This document shows positions 1 to 7,885 of a stretch of 64,000 nt of DNA, piece by piece. The DNA comes from an uncultured Alphaproteobacteria bacterium (lineage in GTDB: Bacteria; Pseudomonadota; Alphaproteobacteria; Caulobacterales; Aquidulcibacteraceae), in contig CADEEA010000004.1 of the NCBI GenBank assembly GCA_902826245.1, forward strand, positions 30,728-94,727. The letters are read 5' to 3'. The first letter of the stretch is position 1. Each line of letters opens with the position of its first letter. The position numbers were made by a program, and so were the translations under genes. The notes under the pieces are model-generated. The model saw only the letters and a list, made by a program, of their open reading frames with translations, made no database searches and was not told where the DNA came from.

Positions 1-205
1 GCGCCTCGCCAACGATCCGCGCACCAATGGTTGCCTGGAGATGGCGCAGCTGCAGCTCTACCAATGCATGTCCGCGGCGCGCTTCCGTTACGAGAACGCC
101 TTCTGCCTTGGCCAGCACGGCCTGCGCGATATCGGAACCTGCATCGGCGCCGTAGCGCAGCCTGACGCCACCGCGCTGGCGCCGGGCCGGGCCGGGGACG
201 ACTGA
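1..205 (+). CDS. C-terminal end of an unrecognised Cys-rich protein (5' truncated)
   Basis: An open frame enters from the left edge and stops at a TGA just before sufE; 67 codons are visible. The visible part holds four cysteines (in NGC, YQC, AFC and GTC) within about 40 residues, spaced as if they could form two disulfides. An Ala/Pro/Gly-rich tail follows. This would fit a periplasmic or secreted protein, but the N-terminus that would show a signal peptide is outside the window. I do not recognise the family. Confidence 0.55.
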   Translation, partial: RLANDPRTNGCLEMAQLQLYQCMSAARFRYENAFCLGQHGLRDIGTCIGAVAQPDATALAPGRAGDD

Positions 206-242
206 GCTTGCGCCTCGCCTAAGCCAAGGGCATGTCCTTGCT

Positions 243-683
243 GTGAGCGTCTCAGAAGCTGCGAAAGAACTAGCGGACGAGTTTGCGCTCCTGCCCGACT
301 GGGAGGAGCGCATTTCGTATCTTATCGACCTGGGCAAAGCGCTGGCGCCTCTCAGCGAAAGCGAACGCGACGAAGCCGCCCGCGTGCGTGGGTGCGTAAG
401 CCGCGTTTGGCTGGTGTGCGAGACACGCGCTGAAACGCCCGGAAAGCTGCATTTTCGCGGCGATTCCGATGCGCACTTGGTGCGCGGCGAGATCGCACTT
501 CTGTTGCGCTTGTTCTCGGGCCGCTCACCCGGCGAGATCGCCGAAGCGGACCCACGGGCGATTTTCGCACAACTTGGCCTCAAGGACGCGCTCACTATGC
601 AGCGCTCCAACGGGCTGTTCGCGATGATGACGCGCATGCAGGACTACGCCCGCGAGGCGCTTAACGGCGCCGCTGCGAGCTGA
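243..683 (+). CDS. sufE: SufE family cysteine desulfurase activator
   Basis: SufE accepts persulfide sulfur from the cysteine desulfurase SufS and passes it to the SufBCD scaffold for Fe-S cluster assembly in the cytoplasm. The 146-residue length is normal. The motif GCVSRVWL places the catalytic cysteine at residue 51, the E. coli SufE position, after the usual DWEERISYLIDLGK helix. The start is GTG; an ATG eleven bases upstream is closed by a stop after four codons. No other suf genes lie nearby, so this is a detached copy. Its 3' end overlaps the convergent DUF6456 gene by about 40 bp. Confidence 0.93.
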   Translation: MSVSEAAKELADEFALLPDWEERISYLIDLGKALAPLSESERDEAARVRGCVSRVWLVCETRAETPGKLHFRGDSDAHLVRGEIALLLRLFSGRSPGEIAEADPRAIFAQLGLKDALTMQRSNGLFAMMTRMQDYAREALNGAAAS

Positions 684-1393
684 GCCAAGCCAAGCTTCAA
701 CGCAAGCTTACCGGAGCGAGCCGGCCAGGCCTCCGTGCGCTCGATCTCTTCCAGTCCTTCTTCCTTCAAACACACGCCCTCGACCACGCGCCGCAGCGGC
801 GCGGCCAGACGGGCAAGAGCGTCACTGTAGTGTCGCTGCGCATCGCAACGCGCGGCGAGGGCAGCCTCCTGAGCGCTGCTGGCGCCGCGGGCGCCCTTCG
901 CGTTGGGTGGTGCGGTCCAATCGGATCCGCGCACCAAGCCCGACTGTGAGATATCCCAATGGGTGCGCAGCCGTGCCGCGGCTAGCAATTCGGAATCTTC
1001 AAGCCAAGGCCGCCCCTCGGCGTCACGGAGCGCGGCCAGACGGCGCAGCACGCGGCTCTGCTCGTACCCGCGCGCGACGTGGACGCCGCCTTCGCGATCC
1101 ATCACGCTTCTTTCGATCACCGCGCCGTGCTGTGCCGCGTAGGTGTCGTTTGGCGGCGCCTGCATTCTGCGCACTTGAGCGCGCCCCGGTTCGGTGATCG
1201 CATAGCCCAATGCGCCGGGCAGCGGCGCAACCGCGCCCGCGGACACAAGCGCGTCTTTCTCCGCCCTGGTCAATTTCACCCCAGCCCGTCGTCGTTTGTC
1301 TCCGTTGGGAAACACACAGAAGCGCCCGTGATACTCCGCCAGCACCGCGCGCGGCTGTACAAGGCGCAACAAAGCTCGCTCCCCGGGGCTCAT
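644..1393 (-). CDS. DUF6456 domain-containing protein
   Basis: A 249-residue protein of unknown function. The C-terminal third has the pattern typical of DUF6456: VVEGVCLKEEGLEEIER followed by WPARSGKLALKLGLAQLA. The middle contains a Y-E-Q-S-RVLRRL segment and a conserved-looking HYSDALARLAAP helix. It is translationally coupled to the upstream DnaA-C-domain HTH gene through an ATGA overlap, so the two are made together and may act together. Known DUF6456 proteins are mostly alphaproteobacterial and often sit beside HTH regulators. No catalytic motif is visible. Confidence 0.75.
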   Translation of the reverse strand: MSPGERALLRLVQPRAVLAEYHGRFCVFPNGDKRRRAGVKLTRAEKDALVSAGAVAPLPGALGYAITEPGRAQVRRMQAPPNDTYAAQHGAVIERSVMDREGGVHVARGYEQSRVLRRLAALRDAEGRPWLEDSELLAAARLRTHWDISQSGLVRGSDWTAPPNAKGARGASSAQEAALAARCDAQRHYSDALARLAAPLRRVVEGVCLKEEGLEEIERTEAWPARSGKLALKLGLAQLAAAPLSASRA

Positions 1394-1746
1394 GGTCCGG
1401 CCTCGACTTCAAGGAACTTCCGGGAAGGCGCTGGCGCGTCCCTAAGCATTTCCTCAAGCCCCGTAATCCAGAGGTCGAAGGCAGGGTCCTCTCGTCGATC
1501 TTCCACGTAATGGCACGCCTGGGCCACGGTTGAGCGGTCGCGGCGGAAGGCGCCAGCAACCCTGGTCAAACTCAGCTCAAAGGCCACATGGCATAAATAC
1601 ATCGCCACCTTTCGGGCAAAGGCGGCCTCGGCCGAACCGCGGGTAGGCTCAAAAACGGCGCGCACCGGCGTCGACAAAGCATAGCTTGCAACCCCCGCCG
1701 AAAGACGCGCAGCAAGATCGTCTCCAAACTTCAAAGAATGGCTCAT
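1390..1746 (-). CDS. DnaA C-terminal-domain-like helix-turn-helix protein
   Basis: A 118-residue protein whose middle matches DnaA domain IV, the part that binds DnaA boxes. It has ARKVAMYLCHVAFELS, then the recognition region RRDRSTVAQACHYVEDRRE. The AAA+ ATPase part of DnaA is absent, so it cannot initiate replication itself. It could occupy DnaA boxes or act as a regulator. The ATG at 1746 has an AGAGG Shine-Dalgarno eight bases upstream. An ATG 15 codons further up has no such support. It overlaps the DUF6456 gene by four bases. Such orphan domain-IV proteins are common in Alphaproteobacteria. Confidence 0.8.
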   Translation of the reverse strand: MSHSLKFGDDLAARLSAGVASYALSTPVRAVFEPTRGSAEAAFARKVAMYLCHVAFELSLTRVAGAFRRDRSTVAQACHYVEDRREDPAFDLWITGLEEMLRDAPAPSRKFLEVEAGP

Positions 1747-1821
1747 TCCCAAAACCTCTCCCACACGCCCTCTTCCGGGGGCTATTGCCACCCAGGATAA
1801 TGCGGAACGAGAGGTGTTGGA

Positions 1822-1853
1822 TAGATTTTTTCCTATTCATAGGAATTTTTTCC
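1822..1853. promoter_or_regulatory. AT-rich inverted repeat upstream of the DnaA-like HTH gene
   Basis: In a GC-rich setting this stretch reads TTTTTT-TTCCTA-TTCA-TAGGAA-TTTTTT, a 6-bp stem with a 4-base loop between two T tracts. It lies between the mucR stop and the HTH gene start. On the + strand it resembles a small terminator, but no + strand gene precedes it. An AT-rich protein-binding or promoter element for the HTH gene is more likely; MucR proteins favour AT-rich DNA. Confidence 0.35.
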
Positions 1854-1854
1854 G

Positions 1855-2265
1855 CTAATCGCCCTTGCGACTTAGCCCTAGCCCCATGCGCTTTGCCAGG
1901 TTGGAGCGTTCCTTGGCGTAATTTGGGGCCACCATCGGGTAGTCATGGGGGAGGCCCCACTTGGCCCGGTATTGGTCGGGGGTCATGGAATAGCGTGTGC
2001 GGAGATGGCGCTTCAGCGACTTGAACTTCTTACCGTCCTCCAAGCAGACGATGTAATCGGCGGAGATCGACTTCTTGATCGGCACAGCCGGGTCCTGCGC
2101 GACCGTGGGGCTCGGCGCGGGTGTAGCGCCAGATATTTCGCGGAGCGCGCCATGCACGGTGCGGATCAGGGCCGGCAAGTCCTGCGGCGCGACCTCATTG
2201 CCCGCGACATAAGCGGCGACGATCTCGGCTGCCAGATCGGTTAGATCGCGTTTTTCTTCGGTCAT
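1855..2265 (-). CDS. mucR: MucR/Ros family transcriptional regulator
   Basis: MucR-type proteins are H-NS-like silencers that bind AT-rich DNA and, in Caulobacter, control cell-cycle genes. The 136-residue protein carries the family C-terminus: CLEDGKKFKSLKRHLR, MTPDQYRAKWGLP and YPMVAPNYAKERSNLAKRMG. The Ros zinc ligands are only partly present. Cys74 and His87 remain, but the second Cys is Asp77 and the last His position is Tyr92. This state is known for zinc-poor or zinc-free homologues. I chose the ATG at 2265 because an upstream in-frame ATG at 2298 overlaps the predicted -10 box. Confidence 0.93.
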   Translation of the reverse strand: MTEEKRDLTDLAAEIVAAYVAGNEVAPQDLPALIRTVHGALREISGATPAPSPTVAQDPAVPIKKSISADYIVCLEDGKKFKSLKRHLRTRYSMTPDQYRAKWGLPHDYPMVAPNYAKERSNLAKRMGLGLSRKGD

Positions 2266-2297
2266 CTTGGTCAGATTGCAATAATTACTGAAGCGCA

Positions 2298-2326
2298 AGT
2301 ATAGCCGAGAAAATCGCTCCCTTCAA
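2298..2326 (-). promoter_or_regulatory. Predicted sigma-70-type promoter of mucR
   Basis: On the minus strand TTGAAG (2326-2321) and TATACT (2303-2298) are separated by exactly 17 bases, close to the consensus -35/-10 pair. Transcription would start near 2291, giving a leader of about 25 bases before the mucR ATG at 2265. An AT-rich stretch (CAGTAATTATTGCAA) follows in the leader and could allow autoregulation. Confidence 0.6.
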
Positions 2327-2341
2327 TCAAGTACTCCAGAA

Positions 2342-4039
2342 TTACAATCTCCCCGCCAGCGCCGCGACCAGGATCAAGCCTACCAGAGCAACCAATTGGG
2401 CGGCTGACGCCAAACGGGGGCGGTAGGGATGATCGAGCTGGCGCATCAGGAAACCTGTGGCGCCGCCGAGCCGCGTCGACAGCACCTCGGCCGCCCTGTC
2501 CGCCGCGCCGAATACGCGCAAAGCCACTATGCCGATCCAGCGTCCCGCCCCAGCAACCGGCCCACGATAGAGCGCATCCAGGTCCGCGAGGCTCGTACCC
2601 CGCTCGCGCGGGAACAGCCCGAATACATACATCGACAGGAAGGCGATTCCGGCCGCGCCCATCAACTCGATTTGGCGCGCTAGGCGGTCCGGCGCGAACG
2701 GGGACATGGTCAGCTCGGACGGCGTGAGGCCGAACAGCCATTGCGGGGCGAGGCCAATGGCGAGGCAGAAAAAAGCGCCCAATACCGAACCCAACACCAT
2801 CCCGTAGGCGGCCTTTCCGATCGCAGGCTGGGCGGCCCCCGCACCATAAAGCCGCAGGGCCGGCCGCAACACCAACACCGCAAACAGCACCGCCGAGAGC
2901 CCCGAGAACGCCAACCACAGCCAACGTGTGTCCCATTGCGCGGCGGCGCTAAGCGCGGCGGTGAGCGTCGGATACATGGCAAAGCCCGGCGCACCGGCCA
3001 CGGCTAGCCCGGCCACAATGAGACACGCGCACGAAATCGGCGCCACGCGTCCAACACCGCCGATCATCGACACCCGCGCATCGCCTAGGATCTGCACAAT
3101 GCACCCTAGGCCCATCTGCAGCGCGGAGAACGCGATGATGATCGTAAAAGCGTGCCCCTCGACGGCAGCAAGCGCCAAACGCGAGCCAATTCCGATGAGC
3201 GCAAGACAAAGTCCGATATGGGCAATTTGCGCATAGGCGGCGGATGCGCGCAGGTCGTCCTCGGCGCTTGCGTAGAACGCTCCTATGGCGATCATCGCCG
3301 CGCCAATCGGCATCAGCATCGGCTCGGCCGGAAAAAAGCGCGCGAGCGCGTAAACCCCCAACATCGCGGTGAAGGCGGAGAGTGCTGCAGCCCCAGCGGG
3401 AGAAGCGCGCGAAACCGCATCCTTCAGCCAGACATGCGCCAATGGCGCACCGGCGCGTATCAAAAGCGCTGCAAAAATGAACCCGCCGCTTAAGCTGCCT
3501 GCATCTATGTGGGCCTCCACCGCTTCTCCATGCGCTACCAGGTGCAACGCGGCGCCCACCAGAAAGAACAAGCTCTCCAGCCCATGCCAAACCATGAAGC
3601 GAACCCCGGCGCGCGGCGCATCGGGATGAGAGGACGCAAAAACCACCCAGGTCGCACCCAATCCCGCGAGCGACGCTGCGGCGACAAACAAGATGAGATG
3701 ATCGCCAACGAACAGCGCCGAAACCGCGCCTCCGGCCAAGGTCAGGATGGCGGCATCCTCGAACCGGTTTTGACGGCCGCTCGTATAGGCGCCGATGAGC
3801 ATCAAGGTAATGAGAAGCGCGATGCCGAACACTTGGTTGAGCGCATCGAGCTGCAACGTCGCCATCTCCACGCCCATCTGGCGAACGAAGCCGGCGACGC
3901 CGAAATCGCGCCCCAGCACAAGCCAGAGCGCCGCGAATGCGGCGGCGGCGATGGTGGGCGGGCGCAATCCGCGCGGTAGCGCCAAAACCAACGGCGCTGC
4001 GAGCAGCAGCACGAAGCCTGGGTTAAGAGCGATCGGCAT
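2342..4039 (-). CDS. Mrp-type antiporter, third NuoL/M/N-like subunit (565 aa, degenerate channel residues)
   Basis: A very hydrophobic polytopic protein of the NuoL/M/N/MrpA/MrpD family with about 14-16 membrane segments. The TM7/8 signature is recognisable as ALLIRAGAPLAHVWLKD followed by LGVYALARFF. In active paralogues this reads K-A-x-x-P-h-H-x-W-L-P-x-A; here the key TM7 lysine is Arg. The TM5 glutamate position (FVAAASLAGLGATWVV) is Ala. After the core comes a C-terminal stretch of about 90 residues with an amphipathic segment and a final membrane helix, like the lateral helix and anchor of NuoL. Last gene of the ten-gene operon; its start overlaps the small gene before it by 17 bases. 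Probably structural rather than ion-translocating. Confidence 0.85.
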   Translation of the reverse strand: MPIALNPGFVLLLAAPLVLALPRGLRPPTIAAAAFAALWLVLGRDFGVAGFVRQMGVEMATLQLDALNQVFGIALLITLMLIGAYTSGRQNRFEDAAILTLAGGAVSALFVGDHLILFVAAASLAGLGATWVVFASSHPDAPRAGVRFMVWHGLESLFFLVGAALHLVAHGEAVEAHIDAGSLSGGFIFAALLIRAGAPLAHVWLKDAVSRASPAGAAALSAFTAMLGVYALARFFPAEPMLMPIGAAMIAIGAFYASAEDDLRASAAYAQIAHIGLCLALIGIGSRLALAAVEGHAFTIIIAFSALQMGLGCIVQILGDARVSMIGGVGRVAPISCACLIVAGLAVAGAPGFAMYPTLTAALSAAAQWDTRWLWLAFSGLSAVLFAVLVLRPALRLYGAGAAQPAIGKAAYGMVLGSVLGAFFCLAIGLAPQWLFGLTPSELTMSPFAPDRLARQIELMGAAGIAFLSMYVFGLFPRERGTSLADLDALYRGPVAGAGRWIGIVALRVFGAADRAAEVLSTRLGGATGFLMRQLDHPYRPRLASAAQLVALVGLILVAALAGRL

Positions 4040-4265
4040 CGTCGCTCCTTTCCCCGCGCCCCGCCAAAATGAACCGCGCGAGATTGGCGGAAATCACAGC
4101 GAACGCGGCCGCGCCTGCTCCGATCGCAGCGGCTGCGCCGGGTTTGGCGCCGACCCAGAACGCCGGTGCGATGTCGGCGGCGAATTCCAAGCCGATCCCC
4201 CCTGCCAGCAGGGCCAAGCAGAGCACAAACCAGGGACCGGCGGCGCCAGAGCGAGAGGTCTTCAT
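4023..4265 (-). CDS. Small two-TM membrane protein within the Mrp-like operon
   Basis: An 80-residue protein with two predicted membrane helices (about residues 12-34 and 42-68) and a charged C-terminus (GRGERSDDADRS). It lies between two NuoL/M/N-like genes, overlapping the upstream gene by four bases and the downstream by 17. It must therefore be co-translated with antiporter subunits. I do not recognise a family. By position it is a candidate accessory subunit of the complex; nothing equivalent exists in the canonical seven-gene mrpABCDEFG operon. Confidence 0.7.
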   Translation of the reverse strand: MKTSRSGAAGPWFVLCLALLAGGIGLEFAADIAPAFWVGAKPGAAAAIGAGAAAFAVISANLARFILAGRGERSDDADRS

Positions 4266-5731
4266 GGCATCGGCGTCCAGACCGGCTTCAGAAATTCCGA
4301 GAGCGCGCTGGCAAAAACCAACAGCGACAAGGTCGCGACCGCTCCCAACGCCACAGGCGCCACCAATAAAAACGACGCGCCGTCAGGACGAATGAACGCA
4401 TCTGGAGGCGCCCGACCAGAAAGCGCGTTCGCAGCCATCGGGCCCAGGTGCGCAAAGGTGAGGATCGCGGCGAGCCCGACCAGCACTGCCGCCCACACCA
4501 AGCCGACGCTTGAGGAGGACGCGATCAGCCATAATTTGGCCCACGCTCCCGCAAAAGGGGGCATGCCCACCATGCTCGCGGAGGCGAGCGCAAAGCCGGC
4601 AAGCGTCCATGGCATGACCCGCCCCAAGCCCGCATAGGCGCCGGCCTGCGTGCGCCCGGTGACCGCCGCAATCGTACCCGACGCCATCAGCAAAGTTGCA
4701 GCCGAGCACATCAGCGCCGTTATTTGCAGGGCCGAGGCGAACAGGCCCGCCGGGATGGTCAACAACGCGCCCAGCACCGCCGCCAGAGCTTGGGCGAGAC
4801 ATGTATAGGCCAGGCGTTCGTGCACGTCCTGTTTCGACAAGGCGACGAGCGCGGCAACGCACATCGACGCGCCCGCCAACACGATTAACGCCTGCGTCGC
4901 CAGTCGTGCGTCAGCAAGGCCCGATGCGCCAAATACGAACGCGGCGACCTTGAACACGCCAATGCACCCCGCGGGCAGCACTGTCAGCGCATACATGGAC
5001 GTCAGGGCCGGAGACGGCGCCTCGCGCGAGGCCATCAACCAGCGATGCATGGGCGGAACCGCCGCAGCAGCGATGCCGAACACAAACATGACAAGAAGAA
5101 GATTGGCAGAGACGGGATCCGCCAAGCCGCCAAGCACGCCGCCGGGACGGAAATCGAGAACCCCGGCAATGGCGTAGGTCCACACCATCGCCGGCAGGAA
5201 CAACCCAATCGATGAAGCGAGCAACACCGCCAGGAACAGGCGCCCAGCAGCGCCAGCCGCCTCATCGCCACGATGCTCGACCAACGGGAACGCGGCCAAC
5301 GTCAATGCCTGCATCGCGACGAACATCGTGAACAAATTCGCCGAAAACGCCACCGCAAGCGCGCAAGCAGAAGTCAACGCCATGAACGCCATCAGCCGTG
5401 CTGGGGATTTTTCATGGGTGGCGCGCACGAAGCCGGCGCTATGGATCGCATGCAGCAAACCAAGCCCGCCGATAAGCAGCGCGACCATCGCCCCCAGCGG
5501 CTCAAGCGCGAATGCGAGGTCTACATTTGGCAAGGGCCGCGCCAGCACGACGCGCGCTTGGGCACCATGTGCGGTCTCGTTGAAAACGAAGAACGCCACG
5601 CCCGCAATCGCACAGGCCGAAAGTATGTAGGCTGCATCCCGCAGCCCCGGCGGGCGCGCGCACGCCAACACCAACGCCGCCTGCGCCACCGGCAGAACAA
5701 GGATTGCGAGCAGCCCCAACTCGGCGTTCAT
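4262..5731 (-). CDS. Mrp-type antiporter, second NuoL/M/N-like subunit (489 aa, degenerate channel residues)
   Basis: A polytopic membrane protein of the proton-conducting transporter family with about 14 helices. The TM7 region reads FGIAAAAVPPMHRWLMAS then REAPSPALTSMYAL. It keeps the P-x-H-x-W-L scaffold, but the position that is Lys in working subunits is Ala. The TM5 region reads FVAMQALTLAAFPLV, with Gln where NuoN/MrpD carry the channel Glu. It is therefore unlikely to pump by the usual Glu/Lys relay. It overlaps its neighbours by four bases on each side. Role inferred: membrane scaffold or a specialised ion path in the Mrp-like complex. Confidence 0.87.
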   Translation of the reverse strand: MNAELGLLAILVLPVAQAALVLACARPPGLRDAAYILSACAIAGVAFFVFNETAHGAQARVVLARPLPNVDLAFALEPLGAMVALLIGGLGLLHAIHSAGFVRATHEKSPARLMAFMALTSACALAVAFSANLFTMFVAMQALTLAAFPLVEHRGDEAAGAAGRLFLAVLLASSIGLFLPAMVWTYAIAGVLDFRPGGVLGGLADPVSANLLLVMFVFGIAAAAVPPMHRWLMASREAPSPALTSMYALTVLPAGCIGVFKVAAFVFGASGLADARLATQALIVLAGASMCVAALVALSKQDVHERLAYTCLAQALAAVLGALLTIPAGLFASALQITALMCSAATLLMASGTIAAVTGRTQAGAYAGLGRVMPWTLAGFALASASMVGMPPFAGAWAKLWLIASSSSVGLVWAAVLVGLAAILTFAHLGPMAANALSGRAPPDAFIRPDGASFLLVAPVALGAVATLSLLVFASALSEFLKPVWTPMP

Positions 5732-7185
5732 GGCGCATCACCGGCGATCTGGTGAGAAGCCGCCTGCGCCACGCGCAACAGCATGCTTGGTTCAACACCG
5801 AGCGCCAACACCAACGCGCCGCAGATAAGCACTGGGAATATCGAAATACGCCATGGATCGTGCTGGATCGGCGTCGGCGTCGCGGAGCGGCGAAAATAGA
5901 GTCGCTCAATCAAACGCCCGGCATAGATCGCCGCGGCGAGCGATGCCGCGATGATGGCTCCCGCCGACCACCACAAATCGACGCCGACAGCGGCCTCGAT
6001 CGCCCGCCACCGTCCCAAGAAGCCGAGCGTCAAAGGCGCGCCCATCAGGCTAAGGGCGCCAACGAGCATGGCCGCGCCCGACACCGGCGCGCGCCGTCCA
6101 AGACCATCGAGTCCATCGAGGTTGAGCTTGCATCCCGACGCCGCCACGCCGCCTAACACCGCAATCCCCGCTGCAGCGAGAGCGCCAAGTTGCAACAAGG
6201 ACGCGGCAAAGCCTGCGGGCGATCCCAGGCCTAGCGCCAACAACACGCAACCGCCCTGCGCCGCTCCGGCGTAGACAGCAAGCCTGCGCACATTGGCCGC
6301 GCCGATCGCCTGCAGCGAGCCGATCGCCACCCCGGCTACACCGAGCGCCGTCAAGACGTTTGTCACGCTCTCACCGAGCGCGGGTGCGGGGATCGCATAG
6401 GCAGCGAAACGGGCCATGACAGCCAGCGCGCCCACCACGCCCACGCACGCCAGTGTGAGCGCCGCGAACGCGCTTGTCCGACCCGCCACCGCGGGAAGCC
6501 AAGCGTGAAAAGGCGCAAGTCCCGCCTTGGCCGCGAGCGACACGATGATCAGAGCGACGCCAACGGCGCTCGAAATCGGTGCTTCGATCTGCGCCAGCGG
6601 CAGCTCCGACATTCGCACAACGCCCGTGCCGCGCATCAGCAGCGCAGCGCCAAGCAAGAACATGGCCGCCGACGCCGCTCCCGCAGAAATCATGCGCATC
6701 GCGCCATTCAAGGCGCCGCGTTCACCGCCAAGCGCGGCCAGTCCTACGCTCGCCAGCCACGCGGTCTCGCACGCCAAGAAAACACCCAGCAGATCCTGTG
6801 CGACCATGGCGCCCTGCCAACCGCTGCACACGCATAAGCCCAACGCCAACGCCAACGGCCGTTCCCGTGATCCGAAATCCCGCAGATTGGCGCCTGCCGC
6901 GACCATCACCGCCAAACCCGCACACGCCAAGACGGCCGCACCCGCGTGTCCTATGCCCTCCAGCGCCAGCGGGGAGGCGCCTGCACCAGCAGAAGCGCCT
7001 GCGAGCAGCAGCCGCGCCGTCGCATCGAGAACAAGCCATGCGCTCCACGCCATCGCTGCAACGCCGATCGCCCAGTTCAAACGCGAAATTGGCGCCAGCA
7101 GGACAAAAGCAGCCGCCAGCAATGGCGTCGTCACCAAGAGCAAAGGCGCATGCGCGCGCGCGGTTTCAAGGACTTCCCCGATCAC
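5728..7185 (-). CDS. mrpD: Mrp-type antiporter subunit D-like (NuoN/MrpD family, intact channel residues)
   Basis: A 485-residue polytopic protein and the only one of the three NuoL/M/N-like subunits here with the expected catalytic residues. The TM7 motif is AAKAGLAPFHAWLP, with the Lys and His intact. TM5 holds FLACETAWLASVGLAAL, with the Glu corresponding to NuoN Glu133 and its MrpD equivalent. It is the best candidate for the cation/proton exchange channel. It overlaps the MrpC-like gene and the next NuoL/M/N-like gene by four bases each. Assignment to MrpD rather than NuoN rests on the operon. Confidence 0.9.
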   Translation of the reverse strand: MIGEVLETARAHAPLLLVTTPLLAAAFVLLAPISRLNWAIGVAAMAWSAWLVLDATARLLLAGASAGAGASPLALEGIGHAGAAVLACAGLAVMVAAGANLRDFGSRERPLALALGLCVCSGWQGAMVAQDLLGVFLACETAWLASVGLAALGGERGALNGAMRMISAGAASAAMFLLGAALLMRGTGVVRMSELPLAQIEAPISSAVGVALIIVSLAAKAGLAPFHAWLPAVAGRTSAFAALTLACVGVVGALAVMARFAAYAIPAPALGESVTNVLTALGVAGVAIGSLQAIGAANVRRLAVYAGAAQGGCVLLALGLGSPAGFAASLLQLGALAAAGIAVLGGVAASGCKLNLDGLDGLGRRAPVSGAAMLVGALSLMGAPLTLGFLGRWRAIEAAVGVDLWWSAGAIIAASLAAAIYAGRLIERLYFRRSATPTPIQHDPWRISIFPVLICGALVLALGVEPSMLLRVAQAASHQIAGDAP

Positions 7186-7511
7186 GGCGCTCTTCCCGAC
7201 CCTTCGGCGTCGTCGTCAACAGCGTCGATCGCCGGGAGTTCCGTGTCGCCGTAGGCCTCCTGAAGGCGGATAAGAATAAGCGCGCCAAGCGCCGCATACG
7301 CTAGTGCAACGGCAACAGCAGCGCTCACGAAAATCTGAGGCGCACGCAGCGCCGAAACCGCAAGCGCCGCCCCCAACATCACGACGGCCGCTCCCGCAAG
7401 CCGCTTGCCGGCATTGGAGGCTGTGAGGAGCGTCACTACGCTCAGCACCACCAGCGCCATCGAGGCCGCTATCGCAACCTTCGCCAACAGAGCGGGGTCA
7501 AGCGACATCAT
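7182..7511 (-). CDS. mrpC: Mrp antiporter subunit C (NuoK-like)
   Basis: A 109-residue protein with three membrane helices and the NuoK/MrpC layout. The second helix starts at SNAGKRLAGAAVVMLG, the counterpart of the NuoK N-x-x-K/R-x-L-x-G region, and a third helix is followed by an acidic tail. Two consecutive ATG codons (7511 and 7508) overlap the stop of the preceding MrpB-like gene, so the exact start is undecided by one codon. Known role: small membrane subunit that helps form the ion path next to MrpD. Confidence 0.8.
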   Translation of the reverse strand: MMSLDPALLAKVAIAASMALVVLSVVTLLTASNAGKRLAGAAVVMLGAALAVSALRAPQIFVSAAVAVALAYAALGALILIRLQEAYGDTELPAIDAVDDDAEGSGRAP

Positions 7512-7885
7512 TCGCCATCGCGCAGGGTCGGCGCGCGTCCGATCAGAATCGTCAACACCAACGCCGTCGCGGCGATGACGGCGACAAACAAGCCCGCCTC
7601 CATGATTTGCCCGCGCAGGCGAGAATCTGGCGAAGCCGCTGCAAACGAGACCGCGCCAACACCCAGCGCAAGCAGCCAGCGCGCCGCTACAGCTGGCAGA
7701 GCGGAGTTTGCCGCGGCAACTCCAAACACCAGAGCATGCACGGCCATCGCTAAGGAAAACGCCAAACCCGCGCGCATGCCGACACCGTCCCCGGGGGCGC
7801 CGTTGGCAAGCAACACCAGTGCGAACACCGCGCTGATGGGGATAAACCAACGCGCCGACGCCCCCAAGACGACATGCGTGCCCAT
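7508..7885 (-). CDS. mrpB: Mrp antiporter subunit B-like (MnhB domain)
   Basis: A 125-residue four-helix protein. The hallmark is GAPGDGVGMRAGLAFSLA, corresponding to the G-x-x-x-P-G-G-G-F-x-A-G-L segment of MnhB. It is followed by RLRGQIMEAGLFVAVIAAT, the last helix of the family. The ATG at 7885 forms TGATG with the previous stop; a TTG lies directly before it. In canonical operons MrpB follows the C-terminal domain of MrpA. Here it follows a free-standing protein corresponding to that domain, consistent with a split mrpA. Confidence 0.82.
   Translation of the reverse strand: MGTHVVLGASARWFIPISAVFALVLLANGAPGDGVGMRAGLAFSLAMAVHALVFGVAAANSALPAVAARWLLALGVGAVSFAAASPDSRLRGQIMEAGLFVAVIAATALVLTILIGRAPTLRDGE

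Noticed and set aside
1822..1853. Rho-independent terminator
   Set aside because: The T tract points to the plus strand, but no plus-strand gene ends nearby; the minus-strand reading of the same stem lacks a T run.
3795..4637. A 280-codon plus-strand frame across the antiporter genes
   Set aside because: It is antisense to three coupled membrane-protein genes, has random-like composition, and no start signal.
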